Positions 32,401-44,949 of a stretch of DNA of 64,000 nt are shown here, piece by piece. The notes below the pieces were generated by a model. The model saw nothing but the letters and a program-made list of their open reading frames with translations. It searched no databases and had not been told where the DNA came from. The position numbers were made by a program, and so were the translations under genes. This DNA is from Lindgomyces ingoldianus (taxonomy: Eukaryota; Ascomycota; Dothideomycetes; Pleosporales; Lindgomycetaceae). The DNA is taken from positions 2,277,984 to 2,341,983 of the forward strand of contig NW_022985164.1 of the NCBI RefSeq assembly GCF_010093535.1, in the 5' to 3' direction. The first letter of the stretch is position 1. Each line of letters opens with the position of its first letter.

Positions 32401-33166
32401 TATTCTAACACTACTAGAAGACATATTAATTGACCATATTCGTCCCTTTGGCAACAACTATGGCCTATGTGGCTGATGATGACATGGTTGGAGGCTTCTA
32501 TATGAGTCTTGAAAGCCTCATTGTAGCCATGTTTCTCCGCAAAAAAGCATGGGAATACCTATCAGTAATCAACTCAGCTTGCTATCCCCTTGACAGACGG
32601 GCGCAGATGATGTTCTACACACCATTATTGCTTTTATCGAACCGTGTGATGCCAAGCAGGCTTGTACCTTTTCAGAAACGCTTGGATTGATGGGCAAGGT
32701 ATAGTAAAGGAAAAATAGCGTGAAAATGAATGTGAATTCAGCCACCTTTGGCTACTTGCAGGATAGAAGTGCGGGAACAAGCCCACCCACCTGCGCGTAC
32801 AAAGCAGCAGGAAGAGGATTAGGGGCAAGAGCAGCAGGCGAAGGTGGTGGAAGAGAGGTGGAAGGATTGGAAGAACGAGAGGGATCGAGGTGAAAGCTTT
32901 ACAAAGGAGATGCCGAGCACGTGCAAAAGGAAGTGAATGAGAAGATAGGGTATTCGGGTTACTATCCTTCACTATGAAGAAATGAATGTTTCAGCTGATT
33001 ACTGCACCAGGTTCATAGCGAAAGTAGCTACGGTAACTCGCCGCAATTGAGCGATGAATCTATAAATGCAAACATTTATCAAAAAGATCAAACTTGCTAA
33101 GAGATGTGGTGGTGATTCAGCACAACCAGGAAGCTTGGAATCAGACTTTTGAGGATTCAACTTTTT
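32401..33166. other. Intergenic stretch with an unrecognised 86-aa ORF
   Basis: The ORF 32430-32690 (plus) has ordinary-looking composition and codon use but no motif I recognise. A frame change near 32600 would extend it (TIIAFIEPCDAKQACTFSETLG), so it may be a fragment of a dead gene. The minus ORF 32634-32972 overlaps it and looks like a shadow. The segment ends at the serine biosynthesis gene. Confidence 0.35.
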
Positions 33167-34458
33167 CTATTGATTCCCCCTTTGCGACGCGAAAGTGCCA
33201 ATAAAGCTGGCAAGCTTCTTGGCGCTTTCGAGAGAAACCGAGTTGTAATTGCTGGCTCGAATTCCTCGCACATCACGGTGACCTCTTAACCCGGTTAGCC
33301 CCAAGGTAACCCCTTGCTTTAAGAAAGTTTCCTCAGCAGCATCGCCACCTTCAATCCTGAAGCAAATATTCATGCGTGAACGCACTGTCTTGTCAGGAAT
33401 AATCTTGTAGACATCAGGACGGGCTTCGAGGGCCGTGTAGATAAGCTGAGCCTTCAATTCGGATACAGCTTGCTGTCCTTGGACTTTGTCTGGGTACTGT
33501 TGCAGCAGCTTCTTCAGAACCCGACCCGCTATATACACACTGGAAAGGTCTTGATTAGCCGAGGCTAGTTCCTGAACGAATGCACGTACTCAAAGATGCT
33601 TAGTGTGTTATAGAGACTATTGCTTTTAGCAATAGTCTCAAACTCGAGAATACGAGGGGGGATAGGAAGGGCCAGTTGTTTCATCAAGGCCACAGAAGGC
33701 TGTGGTAGCAAGCTCTTCTTGATAATGACCACGGTGACACCGGTAGATCCTAGATTCTTCTGGGCGCCGAAGAAGATTGCAGAAAAATTCTGCATCGGTA
33801 TCTTCCTTGAAAGAATGTTGGAGCTCATGTCAGCAACGACAATTGGTCCATCATGCTTCGGTTCAAGAGACTTCGGAAATTGGGGGAATTCGACGCCATC
33901 AACAGTTTCGTTGTCACAGTAATATACCATAGCAGCGTCCTCGGACAAGTTCCAGGTCCTCTCTTCCGGTATGGTTCCAAACTTGCCGTCATTCAGCTCA
34001 CGGCTATCCGCCACAATATTGACATGCTCGGAGCCGAAAAGTCGCTCAGCTTCAGCCGCTGCCTTTTTAGACCAGCCACCAGTGATGATGTAGTCGATCT
34101 TGAAGTTCTTCACGGCCAACTTGAGCTCCTGCATTGAGCTGTCATCTGGCCCGAGCTCTTTGTGTTTGCGGGCAACCCATGCGCCAACAAAGTTGTAAGC
34201 CATAGCGGAGAACTCCGCTGAGCCGCCACCCTGCATGAAGAGGATCTCGTAATTGTCTGGAATATCCAGGTAGGAAGCCAGATCAGCTTTGGCCTCATTA
34301 ATGATAGTAGAGGCTATCTCCGACCGGTGCGAATGCTCGGCGATGCCTAGACCAGTATCGCTATAGTTGAGAAGAGCCTTGGCGGCATCCTCGAGGACGT
34401 CAGTTGGCAGCAGGGCTGGGCCTGCACCAAAGTAGTGGATATCTGATCTGGTGGGCAT
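33167..34458 (-). CDS. SER1: Phosphoserine aminotransferase
   Basis: Minus-strand exons 34458-33590 and 33539-33167 give 413 aa, close to the family's usual 390-430. The enzyme transfers an amino group from glutamate to 3-phosphohydroxypyruvate, the second step of serine synthesis, in the cytosol. It is a PLP-dependent class V aminotransferase. N-terminal HYFGAGPALLPTDVLEDAA, GISHR-like EHSHRSEIAS, then FMQGGGSAEFSAM (phosphate-binding glycines). YIITGGWSKKA, VYYCDNETVDGVEFP and VVADMSSNILSR follow. The PLP lysine is Lys234 in FFGAQKNLGSTG. The C-terminus keeps RSRMNICFRI and GLRGHRDVRGIRASNYN. The single intron splits an Asp codon in SIFDVYIAG. It is an intact housekeeping gene between an AT-rich repeat block and a retroelement relic. 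Confidence 0.95.
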
Positions 34459-34799
34459 TCTATTAACGGGTGGAATCGAATTAATATAGGACTGCTAGGG
34501 CTTGAGCATCTGGCTTGAAGAACTTTCCGTATAGAGGCCTTAGAAATTGGGGGTTGGGGACTTCTCAGAAGGAACGTTGCAATTTTTTTGGTGTTGAAAA
34601 GTGCCCCGCAGTACGGTGGGCGGATCTATTAGATGTGTAATTCGGGGAAAGCTTGGCATCCGGCATTGCATTATTCCGCCCGACACCTGATTTGTATGGG
34701 GGATTGACGGGTCGCGCCAGTGCCTGTACAGAGCCTGTAGCTGCTGCAGAACAACTAATATTGAAGTGAGGCAGCTCGCGAACGCGTTTTTGGCGTATA

Positions 34800-36391
34800 C
34801 TGACTGTCTATGGTGTTTAGTCGCCCGACCGTCCCTAAGCCCTCTCGAGAGCCGCCGAATGCGTCCAATATGGTTACTAGCAGGTCCCAGAGCCGCAAGA
34901 TGCGTAAGTCAGTCGCCTGGGGTAGCCCGCTCGGAATTTCTAGGTTTATACCTGTTGTAGAGCCTCCAAAGCCACCAACACGCGCGCGCAAGTCGGTCCA
35001 GAGAACTAGGATAGCCCAGTCGTTGACTGACGCGCCAGTGACGGCGTCAAGAGCAAAGTCGACGCCCAAGACAAGGCCGGCGCTAAAGGCGAGGCTGGCG
35101 GAGAAGCTGTCGAAGGCGCCGGCGTCAAAACCAGCGTCAAAATCAGCGCCGAAGTTGACGTGAGGCTCTTAGAGCGGACGCGAGAAGCCGCTCGGGGGAC
35201 AGAGGATACTATAAGCGTTAGCAGTGGCTCTTTGTCGCTGTCAGAGGTGGACTTTAGGGCTCGCTCTCTAGAGGCGCAGGTCGACAGAGGATATTGAGGT
35301 GCTAGATCTAGTTGAGCCAGCCACCGCGCGTCGAGCTCTGCCTGTTTTACCCTCGTCACCGCCGGTCGTAGCCTCTCCAATAGTTGCCAGAGCTGCATTG
35401 CCACCAGGACAGACGCCAGCACGCTTCAACGACTCTCATATTTTATCCTCCTCGCCGTCGCGGCCCAGGTACGACTTTTTAATAGATATTGACCCAGACG
35501 TAAGAGTCAACGACAACGCTAAGCTGCGCCTGCGCAGTAGTATGATGCTTAGTATAGAGGAGGCGCTCATGTCTGCTGTAGAGAACAGGATTGACGAGCT
35601 CCTCGCGATAGACGCGTCTACAATATACTGTCGGCCATATCGTATCTTCTCCCGAGAGATGTCGTACAAGCCTCAAATGTCGCGTTCGCAGCCGTAGAAG
35701 TCTGAGAGCCTTGCCAGCTTTTCGAATATTGAAGGGATAGCCTTTTTCAAGAAGGTGGCGGAGATAGCCGTTAAAAAGAAGGCTAAGTTTACAGACGCAA
35801 AGGTCGCCCGTCGAGTAGACTAGCTAATATAATAGCGTATTGGCAGACTGTAGGCAATCGTCTCTATATAAACCCGAACAACCGCAGGAAGCTACAGCGT
35901 ACGTCTTCTTCTAGAGAGGAACGGCTTAAGAGGATGCGCCGGGATATAGAGGTGAGGACGTTAGAGGCCCGCGCGCGGTTTAGCGGAGCAAGAGGAGGGC
36001 ATGTCGCACATGTCTCACGCGATACCATACCCATGTACTGCACTATTCACTCATTAGGACTAGCTCCTTTCTCGTACAGTATATAGTCAGCCCAGAGCTC
36101 TCTCTCGCTCCTTAGACCTTACAGTACACTGGTTCAATCCACCTTGTTCGGATCTCAATACATTGTCGACTCGCCTACCTTATGGCCCCTTCTCAGCTCA
36201 TGCGAGAAGACAAGGCTGAGTTGCGGGAAGAGCAGCGCTTTCAACGTGAGCTCCAGCGTGGGCAGACTATAGGTGGGATCCCATCTATAGAGTTCGGCTG
36301 GCCGGGCCCAGCTCCCTTTGCCGCTTATCCTATATACGCCGCCCATCCCGCAGTTGCTGCTTACGCGTCTCCGCTTGCCAGGTCCGCCTAG
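34800..36391 (+). pseudogene. Degenerate retroelement-like coding region
   Basis: Several + strand ORF pieces follow one another with stops between them: 34810-35163, 35299-35697 and 36182-36391. The first is Ser/Pro/Lys/Arg-rich and repetitive (ASRAKSTPKTRPALKAR, KAPASKPASKSAPK), like a disordered basic Gag N-terminus. The second contains SPSRPRYDFLIDIDPDVR and a helical stretch ending REMSYKPQMS. The third is EDKAELREEQRFQRELQRGQ with a Pro/Ala tail. No reverse transcriptase, protease or integrase motif was seen. The downstream 36500-37280 block looks LTR-like. The reading as a non-autonomous retroelement relic is an inference; an unknown dead host gene is possible. Confidence 0.4.
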
Positions 36392-36499
36392 GCGCCGCGT
36401 CCCATACTTGCCTATCCTGATATGATATCGACTTAGCAGGATAGAAGAGATGATGTCAGGATAGCAGCTTTAGCAATATTAGCAGAGATAATATACTAA

Positions 36500-37281
36500 T
36501 AGATACCTAGATAGTGTGATCGCAAGGCTGGGCAACTAATCGCGGTGTTTGCTAGCTAAGGCTAGCAAACACCGCTAGGACTTAGCGATCACAGCAATTG
36601 TTAAAAGGTATATAGTCTTGCCCTCTTCCATCTAGAAAAAGGTGGAGTTATTCTTATTGTTAAGGCACAGCCTTAGGTATAGCAATATACTTCATATCTA
36701 ATATCCTTTTTAAGGAAGCACGTTCTAGTACTCTGTTCCCTTACAGAGAACTAAAGCTACTAATCTTTCTTACCCTGTTAGGGACCTAGCAAGGACTGTA
36801 AACCCTTCCTAGCCTAGTTGTGCAAGGCAGTATACCCTCTCCTCTCTCTCTCTCTTTTAGATCCTACGTTACTAATACTAGGTCGCCTAACAAGGGATAG
36901 ATTTAGATAAGATATTGTATGCAAGGCCGAGATGGCTTACGCTCGACAGGTATATATACTATTCTGTACGCTGTAATGAGGTAGGCACCCCGCCTGCCAA
37001 GCCGATACTATACGACTTTCCCCACTATACCAAAAGGTACGCACGAGAATACTTAAGCTAAGTATTCTCGCATAGTATAATATATATATAGGTAATGCTA
37101 GGGTAAGCACTAGCACTAGCGGTTGTCTCTAGCCTAGCCTAAACCTCTATGAGCGAGAGAAGGCCACGTGGTTGACCGTGCCGACCTCGTTACATACGCA
37201 AGATCAACTGTTGGTTGGTTATTCACACCTTTTTAGTTGTATTAGCGCAGTGGTACAGAGCTCCGTCCTTACATTGTAACA
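36500..37281. mobile_element. LTR-like relic with strong hairpins
   Basis: The segment 36610-36780 aligns in order with 9020-9180 of the relic at 8823, and the block ends GTAACA at 37276-37281, the inverse of TGTTAC. It holds a perfect 15-bp stem with a 4-base loop (GCGGTGTTTGCTAGC, 36544-36577). A 12-bp stem with a 3-base loop (CGAGAATACTTA) lies near 37043-37070. No target duplication was found, so the element limits are unsure. Confidence 0.45.
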
Positions 37282-37289
37282 ATAACTAC

Positions 37290-38783
37290 CTAACACTAAG
37301 CAATAGAATAACATAGTCTAAGTTGCTAACTATTAGATTAGCTAATAGAGGAAATAGTATAGAAGAACCTATCTCTTTAAACGCTAACGCGTAAGGAATA
37401 AAAATTAATAGATTAACTAGTATAATTAAACTAAAGAATAATTCAGCTATATAAAGCTATAATTAAAAACAATAACTAGAAGAACATCTAAATAGGTAAA
37501 CTTTAAGTAGTTTAAAAACTATTTAAAACACGTATAGTAAATAAACATATAAGCAAGCTAAAAAGCATATTTAATTACTAATAATTACAAAGTTTATAAA
37601 AGATTTAGTAAAACTAAAAGCTTTTTTTATAGAATGTAATTTAGTGAGATCTTTCTATGGATTAGTGCATCGCGCCGCCGGTGGAAAATCCGCTCCTCAC
37701 AAAGGATAAGCTAGGCTGACAGAAATCAAACACAATGCACAGCCACAGCTAAGAGGGAAGTCACGGTAATCCAACAAATAGAACCATCAGGTAAGTTACA
37801 TTACAGTCATGTGAGATGTAGGTGGCGTTAGGAATACCTGGATTATCTCGATTTGATTGGAAGGTACTGATCGACGTGGCGACAATGCACGAATTAGCGT
37901 CTGACGGCAGCCACAGGGTTGACGATGACCTATCAGCAGGATCATCAGTCGTCAAGGATGGAAAACTGTCCTATCATCAGTATTATCAGTGATGAGAGGT
38001 TGTGGTTGAGCCGCGATGGAGGTGACGTGTGGAGGCACTAAAAAACTGCTCTTTACAATCTGGGTGATGAGGCGGCAACGACGTTGTAATTTTTGGGAAG
38101 GAGACGTTCCCAAGGGTTTAAGATAGCCAAACTCCAAGAATTTCAGGGAATCAAATATATCCAGAAACGTGCGTAGAGTCGAAAACATGTTAAAGCGAAA
38201 GTGCCTATATTTTGGCTCGCCTTGGTGGGTGGCTCGCTACGTAGGGACTACTATCGCAACTCTCGTGTGCATGCATTATGCTGTGCTAGCCCCCAGTCCA
38301 ACTCCGCAGTCAAATCTGTGCTATGCCTAATACGGGTGTCAGGAGCCAGGGGCTCTTGAAGACTTGTCTAGATCGTAGGAATTATCTAAGGTAGCTCTGC
38401 ACCCTAGAAAAGTCAAAGAAAATGAGCACCCAAACTAGGAATTCAAGTGGCGAAAACCTGCACACGCTTTCACCATAACCACCGATAGTAGAATGGTATG
38501 TGGGGCTCGGTAGGTGCTGCAGGAGCTTATTTCGACGTCTGTAGTCCACTTCCTGAAAGCAACAGGCTCCGAGAGATGGATCCTAGAGGGCGACCCTTTA
38601 TTTGAGGTGGGGAGCAAAAAAGTAAGCTGTCACAGTTTTCACATCCTCACCAGCGATGGTAATTAAAATCTGAATTCCAGAAATAGAGAAGTAGATACAC
38701 AAAAAGAGTGACTCTTTCTCCAGTCAATTAACTTTCCGTGAGGCTACCAGTTCTCAACATCTGGCGCTGTCTATTATCTTAAC
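37290..38783. other. Intergenic stretch, AT-rich then ordinary
   Basis: 37290-37650 is AT-rich repeat-like DNA. 37650-38783 has normal composition, but its ORFs (37952-38188 and 38435-38617, both minus) show no recognisable domain. No supported gene. Confidence 0.4.
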
Positions 38784-39924
38784 TTAGTAAGTAACCGGAA
38801 CACCTCCTGGAAGCTCTTTAATCCATGCTCCATCCTTTCCAACGTCTTCGACGACTTGTTGGGCCTTCTTGCAAGTCATGGAGTCCTTAGCAGACTGTAT
38901 CTTAAGAACGCTGCAGTTGGCGTTGGCGCACTTCCCGCTAGGTAAAGCGTCCATGGCCTTCTGTAAAGCATCGCCCTTCCATCCAAAGAGGTAGTCACCA
39001 TGCTGGCCGTATCCAGTGCTATCATCGATGTCATTACTTCGCAAAATATACATAGGCTTAATCAATGGGACTTACGCGTCGCCGAAGCTGTAGACGAAAG
39101 GCTGCTTGCCGTTACCGTACCAAGCATCGTTCTTATATCGTCCAGTGTCCCACATGATCTCGTACATGACCTGGGGAATAGCAACCGGGTGAGTGGAAGG
39201 GCAAGATGTGCTACCGAGGCCACCGCCGTTGGAGTAGGCAACGTGGCTCTTATGGTCTGGGGAATCGACATTCTTTCCATCCCAGCATGAGGGAAAGATA
39301 ACGGTTGCTCGGATACCTTTGGGGCAGTACTTGTTTGGTAGCTCGCCAGTATCTTTAGAGTCGCATGGAGCGAATCCCTCTCCGTTTCCGAGGCAGCGGT
39401 GACAGATCGAGGCTCTGTTATTTTTCTTGGACATGGGGTCTCCTGCGATCATGCGGAACCCGGGCTTGAATGCCGTCATTTTCCCATTTTTGGCGCTGTA
39501 CGGCATGTAATACACCGTCATTCCTCCGTCCTGCTGGAGCCCTGCATTGGCATACTGGGGAACGCGTTGGAAGGTTCCATTTTCGGGCGACCTAAAGTAC
39601 AAAGACGAGGTCCAGTAGTTGCTGAAGTCCTCGGAATATGTGCAGGTTGTACAGGTGGACTTGGCGGCTGGATCATACGCACCCGGTTCCATCTGAGCTA
39701 CGTTAGTGGTACTTGTGGTGGTGTTCAATATATTTAGTCCGTACCGTAAGGTTGAAGGAGTTTCCTCCTATAATCTGATGCGTGTGGGGGGAAGGGCTTT
39801 GTCCTGGGTTGACGAGGGGATCAGCTCGCTCGATGGTGAGCTGTGAGCAGGCAAAACGAAGCATGTTCTGCGCAGAGACAGATTGCCCCAAAAGCGCACC
39901 AGCGGCGAGAGCTTTCCAAAACAT
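38784..39924 (-). CDS. Secreted DUF1996-domain protein
   Basis: Minus-strand exons 39924-39745, 39692-39076 and 39018-38784 give 343 aa in frame. The N-terminus MFWKALAAGALLGQSVSAQ is a clear signal peptide. The mature part has the DUF1996 pattern. LRFACSQLTIERADPLVNPG is followed by SPHTHQIIGGNSF, STCTTCTYSEDFSNYWTSSLYF and GMTVYYMPY. GFRMIAGDPM, FPSCWDGKNVDSPDHKSHVAY, CPSTHPVAIPQVMYEIMWDT and GYGQHGDYLFGWKGDALQKAMD follow. Conserved Cys residues suggest disulfides; the His/Asp-rich segments may bind metal, but no activity is firmly established for the domain. Some fungal members are carbohydrate-linked or cell-wall proteins. The last exon is short and Cys-rich (GKCANANCSVL). Confidence 0.92.
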
Positions 39925-41815
39925 GGTAAAGGATTTTGCGTGAAGTTTCGAAGCGAATGTGACGATGCGCAGTGTGGGAATCTTGCAGGCTTCTTAAACA
40001 AGAGGCCGGATTTTCACTGATACAATAGATGAATTTGCTGATGAAGCATAAGTGTGGGGCCGTGGAGACCTCCCGATGATCGTGATCGCCATTGTAATTA
40101 TTAATTTCAGGGGTTACTTTCATCTTCTGACGAAAGGAAACCAACTAAAAGGCTGGAATTAACGACTGGTTAATTTGTAGCACCAGTCGGCAGTTGATAT
40201 TAGAGTGCCGAAGGTAATATATATCAAGTCACTATTTCATATATTGCCAGACCAGGGCCAGTCTTGATCCCTACCCTGGTCGATATTACCCTCGCAGTAC
40301 CACTTATGTTAGGTAGGCGTTGGACCCGTTGCAACATATAATACCTATATTACAGGTAGGTCTTCCCTACACTAAGGATAAAGAATACACGTAGCAGCGA
40401 AAAGAAGTTATGGAGTTAGAGTGTGCCATCAGCTTAACCTAGTACCTCCTTTCGGGGATCCTTGGGGTAGGCGTGTGTCCTGATCGATCCCGAATCAAAC
40501 GTCTTAGGAAGTTGAGGTCTTTGTTTCTGCCCATTTATCGTGCTGGCTCAGCAAGATTTACTTTCTGTGTTAACAATCGGAAATATATTAACATAGCACT
40601 TTCGACTTTTACGTAACAATGCAACGTTTACATTGCCTTTCCCGCCCTTGATCTTATGTCTACCGATTACCTTGAAACTGCGATAATTTCGCTTCCATCT
40701 GTATCATCGATAGGGGTAGCAAAGTTGCGGAACGTAATGTAGTGTACGGCTCTAACTAGGAGGAACCCTAGTAGAAAAAACCTAAAATGGGCATAGTGGC
40801 GGGTAAGAGCAAGATATTACGGAATATTAGATAACTAGGTGAGGTGGCTAGTTTAGCTGATTACCCTAAAAGGACCTCATCTTGTCACTATAAGCTCTAC
40901 ATAGTTCCATCCCACGACGTAAGCCTGGTGATCTGTTCTTTAAACTAGTTTAAGCTCTAGGGACCTATTTTGACTGTATCTAACACTTATTTACTTTCAC
41001 TACTATATTGTTTGATTTTCTTCCCTATTTTCTTCTTGCTTAATTCTAACTTTCTTCCTTTCTTCCTTAGCTTGTGAGACGATCTCATCCCAAGATACAC
41101 TAGCCTTTTTGAAATCCCTACGGCGCCTTTTCTTCCTGAATTCTTAATTGTGAACGTTTTAACTCGGCCTTGGGATCTGCATCATAAAAGAGGAGAAGCT
41201 TTATCAATTCTGCCGCTGCAGCGGTGGTTTTTTGCGCTGCATAATGAAGTGGCGTCAAACAACGCTGCTTCGACTATGGTATACAGAAGCGCCGGGATCA
41301 ATCAAAAACTTTGCAAGCTCAACAGAGCAACTCGATGATGCGACATTCGCTAATGCATCTCCGGTGTACCTGGTTCCCAAAACTTTCATGACATGCTTCA
41401 TTCATAGCATAGTTAGTAATTGTTCCTCGTCGACTTTTCCAACTGTCGCCTGTATCATGGTTACAGCAGCATGTTATACACAATTAAGTTAGTGTAAGTA
41501 GTAGGCCTTAAGTATAAAAATAATTCTGCCTTCTTGTTAAGTTAGGCTAGTGTGATTTTATTTAAACATTATGTTTTAAATGTGGTGCTAGTTGCGCTAA
41601 AAGATTTTATCTAGCTTAGAAATAGTTTACGTTAACACTTTAAAAAGTAAATAAGGCTATATTACACTATAAAGTATAAAAAAAAAATATAAAACTTAAA
41701 ATAAAAAAACTATTATAGTTATAAATAAGGTAGATTTAAGTTAACTATTAAACAATAAGTAAAAAATAAAAAATAAGCTAAAATAGCATAAAATTAGCTA
41801 CTACTACTAGTAAGG
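39925..41815. other. Intergenic stretch, increasingly AT-rich
   Basis: I see nothing assignable. The ORFs at 39768-40144 (minus) overlap exon 1 of the DUF1996 gene in other frames. ORFs at 41150-41492 (plus) have no recognisable domain. From 41500 the DNA becomes AT-rich and repeat-like. Confidence 0.4.
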
Positions 41816-42393
41816 TGTTACGGCCAACAGCTAGACCGTAATGACCCAATTAGCTGTTCTCCACAGCCTAGGCGACGTCAGATGGAAGACACTTAACCCT
41901 GCGTTAAACAAATCACGTGACAGGACAGATAAGGAATAGCTCTAGCTTTTAGACAAAAGCCTAGCAGAGTGCATTATCTAATAAGGAACAAGCATTTGCA
42001 CGTAATGCGCGCACAACGCGCACGACATGCACAGCATGCAAACCCTATGTATATAGTCTAGATCACAACTATAGTTAGAAGGCTATAATTACTATTTAGT
42101 CTTTACCTATATAATAGACTAAAAGGCATTAAAACCTTTATAAAGAGGACATTACTGCCTTATATATCTTACACTATATATACCTCCTTTCTTATCCTTT
42201 TAGATTAGGTTTGCTAGCTTCCTATATAGCTACTAAGCTAAACTAAAACCTGCCTTCTTAATTCTAACTAATTTACACTCTGCTTAACAGACTGTACACT
42301 TAATTAGCTAAGTTGTTCCCTTTTCTCCCTTAACATACTTATAGGCTGTAGTGCTCCTAAAAACACTATTTTATTAGAGTAAAAATTGTAACA
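41816..42393 (+). mobile_element. LTR-like element (probable solo LTR)
   Basis: The block starts TGTTACGGCCAACAGC and ends ATTGTAACA, giving inverted TGTTAC/GTAACA ends as in many LTRs. The start and an internal ATCACGTGACA are shared with the relic at 8823. Flanks are TAAGG on the left and GTAAT on the right, not a clear duplication. The right boundary is therefore tentative. No coding sequence inside. Confidence 0.5.
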
Positions 42394-42455
42394 GTAATTA
42401 CTACTACCTATAAAGTATAGCTACTACCACCTTAGACATTAGCATAACAGGCGCC

Positions 42456-42753
42456 TTAGCTGCTAGCACTAAGTTCGTAGTTGCTGGTCAACAGCCAACA
42501 TGGCCTTCTAAACCAGTCAGAATTACAGCGATTTAGAAGAGTCCGATGAGTAAAAATGATTTGAGGACGCCGCAGTCGGGCCATGACCGGCGACCCAGCC
42601 AGACCTTTGTTGCCTGATGTGGTTATTTGTTCCTCCTTGCTGGGAATTGCGGTGCAGGTAGAGGCCCCAGTGGAAATTGTTCGGCGTATGTGGAGAGGTC
42701 CGGAGGAAGAGAATGACATACAATCCGTTGACTTGTAGAATGTCAAGAGACAT
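42456..42753 (-). pseudogene. Remnant of a small fungal protein (HWGLYLH motif)
   Basis: The minus frame from 42753 reads GLYVILFLRTSP, then NNFHWGLYLHRNS and SGWVAGHGPT. That resembles small fungal proteins of unknown function in which a HWxLxLxP-type strand is followed by TKYHI and a Gly/Trp segment. Near 42575 the frame must change to continue CGVLKSFLLIGLF, and a stop follows. It is probably a frameshifted fragment. The match is from memory of the pattern only. Confidence 0.4.
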
Positions 42754-43680
42754 AGCTTGAGAGAACGATAATTGAGGTGATATTTAGGGTTATAAAGACA
42801 GATTATAATGCAATGAAGCGAATTACCGAGATGGTTGGGTAAACTTTATACTCCTCGTGTGCAGTGGATCAATATGGTCGTCTTATCCTTAGGCGCCAGA
42901 AGGCGGATATATTCTGGGGACACTAAATTCAATGGCCATTCGAAGCGTTGCAGCTTTACTACAAGTGCTAGAACGGATTTTGAAATTGAGCTAGCAAGGG
43001 CGAGGGCCATGAATACTTGCAACTTGTGAGGCTGTGTTAGGCTAACGCGGGGTCGCGTAAGAGTATCGGGTGACGTGCCTACTAAAAAAAGAACTTGAAT
43101 CAATCAACAGGGCAAGTTACAGAAGCCTAGGTTGCTGATTCGCAGTCTAAGTTACATTGTGCGTGCCTACTGTCGTCTCACTGGTTAGACACTCCACATC
43201 GCTTCCACGCTCAAAACACTCACCAACCTCTTCTAAGATAGCCGCGCGCATATGCCGTTTTGTCCTCCTACTCTAGGAGTTTAGAGAAGTTTTGATTGGC
43301 CCAGAACTTCGCAGGATTTTTGTCTCATTGGACGTTGACCTCGTGTGTTATGTCGCATTCCTGATACAGGAACCTTCCTTCTCTGTGCCACAACAGCCCC
43401 TACTGCTGTTAATATAGCTCCTAATACCTTCACTATGGCCCCTTAGCCATTGCCATGGCCCTCACTGCCCCTGCCATCATAGATATAAATAAATACTCCG
43501 CAACAGAGCACTAAGACAATTACACAACACTACACTACACAATACACTTCACTTCATCAGCTTCCACTATAGCTGCATGCTCACCCAACCTCTCTATTTG
43601 CAACATGTTACGACGCACGCCTACCGCATTGTATTGGCATAGTGGTTTGTGCGTCTTAGCATTTTTTGGCTCTAAATGAC
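42754..43680. other. Intergenic stretch
   Basis: Mixed composition with no supported gene. The minus ORF 42846-43103 and plus ORF 42835-43029 shadow one another. The last 250 bases lead into the CCTAG-flanked LTR element. Confidence 0.4.
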
Positions 43681-43934
43681 CCTAGTGTCCGTACGTAAGT
43701 ACAGCTGCGTCTGTACACGCGTACGGCTGAATTAGGTTGCCTGAAACGTTAGCTATCTGGCCTGTGCATTAGGGGCTATATGTACTTAAGAACCCTCTTT
43801 CTTTATATAAAAAAAAAGAGCAGTAGTTAATAATAAAAAGATCTTTACTTACTTACTTATTAGTACACTTTTTAGGTGTATGTTTGTTTAATTAAACCTA
43901 GGTTAACTAACACTAATTAGTCTATTAATAAACT

Positions 43935-44300
43935 ATTTACTGTGTGCGTAGCTACGCAGAGGATATTATCCTTAATAAATAGATTTATAAGAATTAATAA
44001 AACTACTACTATATAAACAGCTTACTCCTACTGCGTGTGTAGCTATGTAGAGAGGGCTTAGACAAGCATTATGTGCGCCCCTAGATTAACTAATTATATA
44101 AAGACAAGATTAGCAACCTACTGTGTGTGTAGCTATATAAAGAGGGCTTACTATTAAGCCTTTATGCGCTCTAGAGCTTCTTATTAATACAGGCTGTGCA
44201 ACTACTTGCCTACTATGTGCGTAGCTACGCAGAGGAGATAATACAGGCTGCATAATTAGAAACCTACTGCGTGTGTAGCTACACAGAGGAGGCTCCTTAT
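43935..44300. repeat. Imperfect roughly 90-bp repeats inside the LTR element
   Basis: A motif of the form CTACTGTGTGCGTAGCTACGCAGAGG recurs in variant form at about 43938, 44029, 44119, 44211 and 44264, mostly about 90 bases apart. The centre GCGTAGCTACGC is a palindrome in several copies. The array runs up to the assembly gap, which may hide more copies. Confidence 0.65.
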
Positions 44301-44353
44301 TAGCAGCCCACCTTGCTAACACTCTCCTCCCCTAAGAACAGCTATACAAACAC

Positions 44354-44949
44354 NNNNNNNNNNNNNNNNNNNNNNNNNNNNNNNNNNNNNNNNNNNNNNN
44401 NNNNNNNNNNNNNNNNNNNNNNNNNNNNNNNNNNNNNNNNNNNNNNNNNNNNNNNNNNNNNNNNNNNNNNNNNNNNNNNNNNNNNNNNNNNNNNNNNNNN
44501 NNNNNNNNNNNNNNNNNNNNNNNNNNNNNNNNNNNNNNNNNNNNNNNNNNNNNNNNNNNNNNNNNNNNNNNNNNNNNNNNNNNNNNNNNNNNNNNNNNNN
44601 NNNNNNNNNNNNNNNNNNNNNNNNNNNNNNNNNNNNNNNNNNNNNNNNNNNNNNNNNNNNNNNNNNNNNNNNNNNNNNNNNNNNNNNNNNNNNNNNNNNN
44701 NNNNNNNNNNNNNNNNNNNNNNNNNNNNNNNNNNNNNNNNNNNNNNNNNNNNNNNNNNNNNNNNNNNNNNNNNNNNNNNNNNNNNNNNNNNNNNNNNNNN
44801 NNNNNNNNNNNNNNNNNNNNNNNNNNNNNNNNNNNNNNNNNNNNNNNNNNNNNNNNNNNNNNNNNNNNNNNNNNNNNNNNNNNNNNNNNNNNNNNNNNNN
44901 NNNNNNNNNNNNNNNNNNNNNNNNNNNNNNNNNNNNNNNNNNNNNNNNN
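44354..44949. other. Assembly gap (596 N)
   Basis: Unknown sequence inside the LTR element, bordered on both sides by tandem repeats. Its true length is likely uncertain. The apparent ORF across it is an artefact. Confidence 0.98.

Noticed and set aside
41816..42393. Clean target duplication for the LTR-like element
   Set aside because: Flanks TAAGG and GTAAT do not match, so I kept only a tentative solo-LTR call.
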